A stretch of DNA of 49,884 nt, taken from assembly GCA_028697885.1 (NCBI GenBank), contig JAQVER010000017.1, positions 1 through 49,884 of the forward strand. Reading direction: 5' to 3'. The notes beneath the pieces are model-generated. The model was not told the DNA's origin, searched no databases, and saw only the letters and a list, made by a program, of their open reading frames with translations. This document shows positions 43,972-49,884 of the stretch, in pieces. The DNA is from Desulfocapsaceae bacterium. GTDB taxonomy: Bacteria; Desulfobacterota; Desulfobulbia; Desulfobulbales; Desulfocapsaceae. Position 1 is the first letter of the stretch; the number at the start of each line of letters is the position of its first letter. The translations under genes were made by a program, and so were the position numbers.

Positions 43972-44155
43972 AAGGATTCTATGAAGTAGTAGGAAATTTT
44001 AGATGTATTGGGCGCATGCAAATCAGATGAAAAATAAAACGTTATTGTACTCTGACGAGTAACAAAGTACATTTGCACCCAAAATAAAGTTGATTATTTA
44101 AACTCTAAGTGCTTTTGAATTGCAAGAAAAATAAGACAAATAATGGAAAAGATGG

Positions 44156-44184
44156 TTGACTTGAAGACATATTGTGCTTTTGAT
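44156..44184 (+). promoter_or_regulatory. Possible promoter for the class A PBP gene
   Basis: TTGACT (44156-44161), a 17-base spacer and TTTGAT (44179-44184) lie 66 bases before the ATG. The -10 matches only four of six positions. Confidence 0.4.
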
Positions 44185-44250
44185 CCCATTTGTGTCATTT
44201 TTATGGAAAATGTTAAATAATGAAAACGGAAATAATCGACTGATTTTGTT

Positions 44251-47200
44251 ATGTTTAGAAAACTATTTTATCTGTTAATTTTATTAATTGTATTAGTGGG
44301 CCTAGGGATTGGTGGGGGCTTTTACTGGTTTGTTGTTCTTCATCCTGGAGATGAGATTGATCCGGCTAATATTCAGAGTATTTTGGGTAAGGAAACCCCT
44401 GTTTATTTTAATGATGGTAAAATAAGACTGGGGGTTTTTTTTGATGAGGCTCATCGACAATATGTGACGTATGAACAGATTCCTAAGAATTTTGTAAATG
44501 CTCTGGTAGCTTCCGAAGATGATCAATTTTTTTCCCATTATGGCTTTGATCCGCTAGGAATTATCAGGGCTGCTATCAAGAATTATCAGATGGGGAGGGT
44601 CGTGCAGGGGGGAAGTACTCTTACACAGCAGACAGCAAAAAACCTTTTTAAGCGGAGCGGGCGATCATATCAGGCTAAAATAAAGGAACTGCTCTTTGCT
44701 CTTCGATTGGAATATTATTATTCAAAAGAAAAAATTTTTGAGTTCTACGCAAATCAGTTTTATGTCAGTGGTAATGGGCACGGCCTTGGTGTTGCTGCGC
44801 GCTATTATTTTAATAAACCGGTAGAGGAATTGTCCCTGCTTGAATGTGCCTTTATTGCTGGGAGTGTAAAAAAGCCGAACTATTATAACCCGTTCATTAA
44901 AAAAACTGATGAGGCCGTGAAGGCAGCTCAAGAAAACGCTAATGTCCGGGTTCGGTATGTCCTAGAAAAAATGCGCGAATCAGGAAAAATTACAGATTCG
45001 CAATTTCGTGAAGTAATCAAGACCGCACTCGTGTTTCATCGAGGAACAATTGGTTATGCCCAGGATTATGTGATGGAAATGGTGACTGATGCTGTTTCAA
45101 CGCCGGAAGTCCTTGAAGCATTAAAAGCTCAGGGCATTGATAATCTTGCCACTTCGGGGTTGCGGGTAATCACAACTGTTGATGAGGCCCTACAGAGGCA
45201 GGCACTCTATGCGTTGCGACAGGAGCTCTCTCGCCTGGATGTCCGGTTGCGTGGCTATCGTCGGGAAGAAGTGCAGAAAGAATTGCAGGCAACTGATTAT
45301 GCAGGAGATTTGGTACTGAAAAAACAGGCATTTCTGTTTGGTACCCTCACAAAAATTACGAGAACTGCGGAAAAAGGGAAACCTTCAGTACATATCGAGG
45401 TCGATTTAGGAAGAAATCTGGGAACTGGAGTAATCCGGGAACAAGGTCTTATGGGCATGCTTGTTGCTCAAATGAAATGGAAGCAAGGTCGTTGGAATGA
45501 GGCTGGTGTAAAGGATCTGCCCATGCTGTTGTCTGAATTGCGTGAAGGTGATCGAGCCTGGGTCAGTATCCGGGAGATCGCCCCTGATGGCTCAGTGGAC
45601 TTGGAATTGGAAAAGTTTCCAAAAATTCAAGGCGGTGCGTTGATTATGCAGAACGGGCTTATTAAGGCCATGGCAGGGGGAGTGGAAAATCGATTTTTTA
45701 ATCGGGCCATTTATGCCAAGCGTACCATGGGGTCAGCCTTTAAACCTTTTGTTTATACTGCGGCTCTGCAGCTTGGATGGAATGCGACGGATCTGCTCAA
45801 CAACAAAAGGGGTGTCTTCGTCTTTCAGAGGCAACCTTATTTCCCGAGACCTGATCATAAAAGCGAAAATGGCCAAGTATCGATGAGCTGGGCGGGTGTG
45901 CATTCGGAAAATCTTGCATCTGTCTGGTTGCTTTATCATCTATGTGACCATCTAAGTATGAAACAGTTTCAAGAGGTTGCGACCCAGGTTGGTTTGACTC
46001 CTAAAAATCTTTCTGGTGAGATAGAACCTTATGAGAATTATGCAGCCAGGATCAGGGATCGACATGGTATTATCATTAATCGTGCCGTGCTTGAAACTGC
46101 GGCGTTTGAACAGGCCGTGGCTGCTCTGGAAACGGATTTTATCTTTGAAAATCGTCTGCCGGAATATACTGTCATGAAAAATCTGCCTTATGGCTTGTCA
46201 GATGTTAGTTTTGCATCGAGCCTTGAGGCACAGTTACAAAAAAAAGGGGTGTCGGCATCGGAGAGACAGGAACTCTCTTTGCGGAAATCTCTTCTTGCAG
46301 GTCAGAACTATCTTGCCCTTGTTGCATTGCAGCAGGAATTGGATTCATATCGTCGAGAGATGGAAGACCCCTGGAACTCCTCAGCTCTTTTTGTTTCCTC
46401 TGGAAATTCAGGCAGAGCTTCACTGTATTATGATCCGATTCGTGATCGATACATATTTACAAAGGCCGGGCGAAGCGGAGCCCTGCAGATGGCAAATGTG
46501 AACCAGCTGCGAGATTATTTATTTCAACAGGACAGTGCCGGTCGTGATAAATTCTGGTCTCAGGTTTTTCTCGATTCCACTGTGTCTTCTGCTGCGATAA
46601 GCATGGTTCGTAAGCAGGTGGATCTTGAATTCCAACGTTTAACTGCTTTGCCGCCATATGATATTGAAGTATTGTCTGCTGTAAAAGATTTTAGATTGTT
46701 GGTTGGATTGCGTTATTTGATTAATCTGGCTCGGGAATTTGGAATCAAAAGTCAACTGGATCCTGTCCTGTCCTTTCCACTTGGCTCTAATGTTGTGACC
46801 CTTCTTGAATTTGTACGGATGTATGAGGGAATGGTGACTGGAGAGGTGGTCTTGAGTGAGGGGCAGGGGGATGATTCCCGGAATTTGCTTTCGATCATTG
46901 ATCGTATTGAATCTGACGAAGGTGAAGTGCTTTATCAACCCAAGCGTAAACGTACTCGGCTTGTGGCGCCCGAGACATCTCTGGTTGTTGGTCATATTCT
47001 TGAAAATATTGTAAAGTTTGGCACAGGTCGCTATGCAGATAAAAATGTCAGGCTGGCAGAAATAGATGAAGAAGCCTCTGAGAAATTTGCAGGTTTTGAT
47101 CTGGCGATTCCGCTTTTGGGAAAAACAGGGACGGCCAATAATTATACCAATGCATCATTCTTCGGCTATCTTCCCGGTGTGGCTTCTCAAGGTGAAGGGC

Positions 47201-47613
47201 TTGTGGCTCAAGGTGGATACGCAATTGGGGTTTATGTAGGTTTTGATGACAATGAAGATATGCGGCGTTCTTCAACCAGGATTACCGGCTCTGAGGGAGC
47301 ATTGCCCACATGGACTGATTTGGTGCATACCTTGCTGAAGGAAAAAGGGTATGTGCAAAAGCTCGATGCTGTGGATATTTCATTTTCTGGCCTTACTTTA
47401 CAACGGAAGCCATTGGGCCAGTTGAATCTGGCGGTTCAGGATGAGCTTGGTGGTATTTTGCCCTCTCATGTCACGGAGGTGGACGTAAAGAATCGTTCGA
47501 TTCCTTCAATAATGACCTTTGGTGAGTTGGATGATACAGGAAGATTTGTACCCGCCAGGCAATTCAAGCCTTACTGGAGTAATAGCGAGTCTCCGGCAGC
47601 AGTGGACTTCTAG
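44251..47613 (+). CDS. Class A penicillin-binding protein (bifunctional peptidoglycan synthase) with a large insertion
   Basis: The 1120-residue protein has an N-terminal membrane anchor (about 5-28) and a GT51 glycosyltransferase domain with catalytic Glu89 in ASEDDQFF and QGGSTLTQQTAKN. A transpeptidase follows with S495 in GSAFKP (SxxK), S552-E-N554 (SxN) and K958-T-G (KTG). The KTG lies 406 residues after SxN, about twice the usual distance in PBP1a/1b types, so roughly 200 residues are inserted, mostly around 620-830. The inserted part has charged helices and no motif I know. It polymerises and cross-links peptidoglycan at the cell membrane. ATG 44251 has no strong ribosome-binding site. 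Confidence 0.92.
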   Translation: MFRKLFYLLILLIVLVGLGIGGGFYWFVVLHPGDEIDPANIQSILGKETPVYFNDGKIRLGVFFDEAHRQYVTYEQIPKNFVNALVASEDDQFFSHYGFDPLGIIRAAIKNYQMGRVVQGGSTLTQQTAKNLFKRSGRSYQAKIKELLFALRLEYYYSKEKIFEFYANQFYVSGNGHGLGVAARYYFNKPVEELSLLECAFIAGSVKKPNYYNPFIKKTDEAVKAAQENANVRVRYVLEKMRESGKITDSQFREVIKTALVFHRGTIGYAQDYVMEMVTDAVSTPEVLEALKAQGIDNLATSGLRVITTVDEALQRQALYALRQELSRLDVRLRGYRREEVQKELQATDYAGDLVLKKQAFLFGTLTKITRTAEKGKPSVHIEVDLGRNLGTGVIREQGLMGMLVAQMKWKQGRWNEAGVKDLPMLLSELREGDRAWVSIREIAPDGSVDLELEKFPKIQGGALIMQNGLIKAMAGGVENRFFNRAIYAKRTMGSAFKPFVYTAALQLGWNATDLLNNKRGVFVFQRQPYFPRPDHKSENGQVSMSWAGVHSENLASVWLLYHLCDHLSMKQFQEVATQVGLTPKNLSGEIEPYENYAARIRDRHGIIINRAVLETAAFEQAVAALETDFIFENRLPEYTVMKNLPYGLSDVSFASSLEAQLQKKGVSASERQELSLRKSLLAGQNYLALVALQQELDSYRREMEDPWNSSALFVSSGNSGRASLYYDPIRDRYIFTKAGRSGALQMANVNQLRDYLFQQDSAGRDKFWSQVFLDSTVSSAAISMVRKQVDLEFQRLTALPPYDIEVLSAVKDFRLLVGLRYLINLAREFGIKSQLDPVLSFPLGSNVVTLLEFVRMYEGMVTGEVVLSEGQGDDSRNLLSIIDRIESDEGEVLYQPKRKRTRLVAPETSLVVGHILENIVKFGTGRYADKNVRLAEIDEEASEKFAGFDLAIPLLGKTGTANNYTNASFFGYLPGVASQGEGLVAQGGYAIGVYVGFDDNEDMRRSSTRITGSEGALPTWTDLVHTLLKEKGYVQKLDAVDISFSGLTLQRKPLGQLNLAVQDELGGILPSHVTEVDVKNRSIPSIMTFGELDDTGRFVPARQFKPYWSNSESPAAVDF

Positions 47614-47838
47614 GAACCGAGATGAAGGAACATTGTAAGTTTGACGGTTTCGTTGCCGTTTCTTATACTAGCAATTGGTGATTACACTATTCCATTGGTA
47701 TGATATATTTTTGCATCCTCAGGTGATGGTCCTCCTGAGAAGAAAACTATTTGTGTGAATTTAGAGTCATGGCTGTATTCTGGGAGGGATTCTTTCCTTC
47801 TGATTGTTATTTTTCTAACAAAAACATATAGATATATT

Positions 47839-49707
47839 ATGAATATGAAACTATTAAAAACTGTTTTGTTGATTGCTTTCTGCTCAATGATGATGAGTGG
47901 TTGTCTTTATACAAAAAAAAGAATAATTGACCCTGCTGCTCCGGTTAGATCTGAGCAGGATCGGTCTGGTTCTGCGGGGCAGTTTGCTGATTCGAAGGGA
48001 AGTGGAGATGTGGCAAATTCTTCGGTGCCGATCCAGGAAACGGACCTTCTTCGTCACCCTGTTCAGCCTGTTGAACAGTCCGTTATGGCAGATCGGCAGG
48101 TTGAACGGTTTGTGCCATCTCTTGAATATGTAACGAATCGAATTTCTAAGTATAATGAAAAGATGGATCGTTGGAGAGAGCGAGATAGTCAGACAGCTGT
48201 TTTACGGATACCTGCAGATGAGTCTGAAAAAATGGTGGCTTGTTTCCAGGACTTACACAAAATACTTAATGGTTATAGTCGTCTTCGTGAAGTTCTTTTG
48301 CAACAAGTGTCCATGCCAACAGGTGGATCAATTAGTGCAAAGGAAATTTATGACTTGCAGCAGAGTGATATTTCCTTTCTTGATGGATTTTGTGGTCAGG
48401 TTGTGGCGGCTGATGACGCCAAAGATACGGGAGGGATAAAGAATGATGACTCTGGTATGCTTTCTCCGGTTGAGGCGTTGATTGCACAGCATGCCGCCAA
48501 AGGTGAGTTCGAAGAACTGGTGCAGGTGTGGAAACAGATGCCTGAGGCAATGGCCGCCAGGGTGCAGTTGAAGACCAGAATATTATACGGAAATGCTTTA
48601 ATGGCTTTAGGGCAGCAAGAAGAGGCTGCGAAGGTGTTTCGGCAGATGATCGATCAAATGGTGAGTCCTGACGGTCAGGCTGCGGATCTCCTTTCATTGC
48701 GCAAACTTTTGGCTGATCTCTATGTCGCTTCAGGTAATTATAAGGATGCGGAAGCTCAGTATCTTGAGATATCTAAAGAGTATAAGGCGATGGCCAGTAT
48801 TGAGGAATGGGCCATATTGCAACGATCCATTTTGGAACGGAGTGAGCAGGGAAGCCCTGAACTTAAAGAATATTCTGATATGTTAAAGAGTTATCTTGGG
48901 TTTAATCCGGCCAATGATGGGTATACCGTGGTATGGCAGGCTGATAAATTTCTTCAGACCTATCCCTATTCTCCGGTTGCATCCAATGTTGATATTATCA
49001 GGACTGCCGCTCGTGAGCAGGCAGACAAGTGGTCAAAAACAGTTTTGGTAGAGGCCGATGAGCTCGCAGGTCAGAAACAGTACCAGGAGGCATTGAGTAA
49101 GCTTGAGGCAGTCCCCGGTGCCATTGTCAACCATGATACGCAGCAGCAGATTACCAAGAAAGCTGGGGAGCTGGCGTTGGCTGAGAAGCTAGAAAACGAG
49201 ACGACTAAGCTTGAGAAAAAACAAGAACTTGATCGTCGATGGAATGAGGGAATGCGATTAATGGAGGGGGCTCAGTATGATAAGGCTATTGAAGTATTTA
49301 CCCCAATGCTTGATACGGACTATTCTGTAAAGGCCGATAAGAAAATCGCCGAGGCCTCATTGCAGGCCGCAGAGGCAGAACGTCGAAATGCGGCAGATGT
49401 CTTTATTCGTTTCACCAAGGCACCTGATGTGGAAAGTAAGAAGAAACTGTTAATTGAATCACGCAGACGTCTGATGGATATCCTGGTTAAGTATCCGGGA
49501 GTGGAAATTACAGACAAGGTTCTCGGTAATATTAAAAGAGTGGAAAAAGAAATGAATGCCCTTGACCCTGAGCTTGTGAAGCAATCTGGGCGTGTTGGAG
49601 ATGAAGCTTCTCAATCTTCCGGAGTAAGCTCCCCTGTTGCGCCTGTCTCGGAATCTGGAGCGAGTAGTGTGCCCTTGTCAACTGAGCCAGGTTCGGCCTT
49701 GAAGTGA
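47839..49707 (+). CDS. Lipoprotein with TPR-like helices, unknown function
   Basis: The 622-residue protein starts at ATG 47839 (or 47845) with a signal and lipobox ending MMMSGC, lipidated Cys 22. A low-complexity Pro/Ser region precedes a long alpha-helical part with tetratricopeptide-like pairs: ALGQQEEAAKVFRQMI, YVASGNYKDAEAQYLEI, LAGQKQYQEALSKLEAV and GMRLMEGAQYDKAIEVF. The tail is rich in Ser, Val and Pro. I do not recognise a named family. It follows the PBP gene after 225 AT-rich bases and may work in envelope assembly, but that is only position-based. Confidence 0.75.
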   Translation: MNMKLLKTVLLIAFCSMMMSGCLYTKKRIIDPAAPVRSEQDRSGSAGQFADSKGSGDVANSSVPIQETDLLRHPVQPVEQSVMADRQVERFVPSLEYVTNRISKYNEKMDRWRERDSQTAVLRIPADESEKMVACFQDLHKILNGYSRLREVLLQQVSMPTGGSISAKEIYDLQQSDISFLDGFCGQVVAADDAKDTGGIKNDDSGMLSPVEALIAQHAAKGEFEELVQVWKQMPEAMAARVQLKTRILYGNALMALGQQEEAAKVFRQMIDQMVSPDGQAADLLSLRKLLADLYVASGNYKDAEAQYLEISKEYKAMASIEEWAILQRSILERSEQGSPELKEYSDMLKSYLGFNPANDGYTVVWQADKFLQTYPYSPVASNVDIIRTAAREQADKWSKTVLVEADELAGQKQYQEALSKLEAVPGAIVNHDTQQQITKKAGELALAEKLENETTKLEKKQELDRRWNEGMRLMEGAQYDKAIEVFTPMLDTDYSVKADKKIAEASLQAAEAERRNAADVFIRFTKAPDVESKKKLLIESRRRLMDILVKYPGVEITDKVLGNIKRVEKEMNALDPELVKQSGRVGDEASQSSGVSSPVAPVSESGASSVPLSTEPGSALK

Positions 49708-49713
49708 AATGGA

Positions 49714-49740
49714 AACACTGGCCAAGGGTGTTAGTTTTTT
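49714..49740 (+). terminator. Weak intrinsic terminator after the TPR-like lipoprotein
   Basis: AACACT (49714-49719) and GGTGTT (49727-49732) pair with one wobble around a 7-base loop, and a run of six T residues follows two bases later. Confidence 0.5.
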
Positions 49741-49763
49741 CTTTAATGAGGGTCATTTTTCCA

Positions 49764-49792
49764 TTGACAGCGTACCTTTGATTGAGTAGTTT
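49764..49792 (+). promoter_or_regulatory. Possible promoter at the window end
   Basis: TTGACA (49764-49769), a 17-base spacer and TAGTTT (49787-49792) point rightwards. The 92 bases that follow to the window end contain no recognisable reading frame, so the product may be a gene beyond the window or an RNA. Confidence 0.4.
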
Positions 49793-49884
49793 GCCGCGGT
49801 CCTTGGGTGAGCGATAAAAGCAGTAGCTTGCCAGCAGGAAGAATGAGAATAAGCGAGGCAGTAAAACGAACGACCTGACGAAGA

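Noticed and set aside
1..49884. CRISPR arrays, insertion sequences, prophage or defence genes
   Set aside because: No regularly spaced repeats, transposase, integrase or phage proteins were seen; gene order looks like core chromosome apart from the items listed.

Overview
The window looks like chromosomal DNA of an anaerobic, cytochrome-rich deltaproteobacterium (Desulfobacterota), most like a sulfate- or sulfur-metabolising member of the Desulfobulbales. The clues are a tetraheme cytochrome c3, a tetrathionate-reductase-family multiheme cytochrome, a system II (ResB/CcsA) cytochrome c maturation pair, a secreted CbiK-type cobaltochelatase and the anaerobic corrin enzyme CbiL. The assignment rests on reading protein families by eye; no database search was run. 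I saw no transposase, integrase, phage gene or CRISPR array.

Bases 1-8900 hold the tail of a response-regulator receiver domain with a TAG in its frame, a FolE2-like protein that seems to have lost its metal-binding motifs, glyS, cytochrome c3 behind a near-consensus promoter with an operator-like inverted repeat, ccsA and resB, rpmB (L28), two small unknown proteins and an SDR oxidoreductase. Bases 9000-17800 hold a two-domain M16 peptidase, a tandem universal stress protein, a PilZ protein, a frameshifted twelve-heme cytochrome of the Otr family, and a lemA-TPM-TPM operon.

Bases 17900-22900 form the most interesting unit. A promoter, a complete cobalamin riboswitch and its terminator precede a secreted cobaltochelatase (CbiK), a BtuC/FecCD-type permease, its ATPase, a periplasmic binding protein and CbiL. 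The enzyme that makes cobalt-sirohydrochlorin, an importer, and the enzyme that next uses cobalt-sirohydrochlorin are therefore together under B12 control. This suggests cobalt chelation outside the membrane followed by uptake of the metallated tetrapyrrole.

Bases 22990-28240 hold an exported unknown protein, thrC, rsfS and topB. From 28710 to 40200 runs a classic translation and RNA-processing cluster: tRNA-Gly(CCC), rimP, nusA, ylxR, infB, rbfA, nrnA, truB, rpsO, pnp, dut and a YycJ-like metallo-hydrolase. Several junctions overlap, and there are stem-loops between infB and rbfA and in the rpsO leader. Bases 40300-49700 hold yhbY, a TraB-family membrane protein and three cell-envelope genes: an MltD-like LysM transglycosylase, a class A penicillin-binding protein with a large insertion, and a TPR-like lipoprotein. 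The window ends in about 90 non-coding bases behind a possible promoter.
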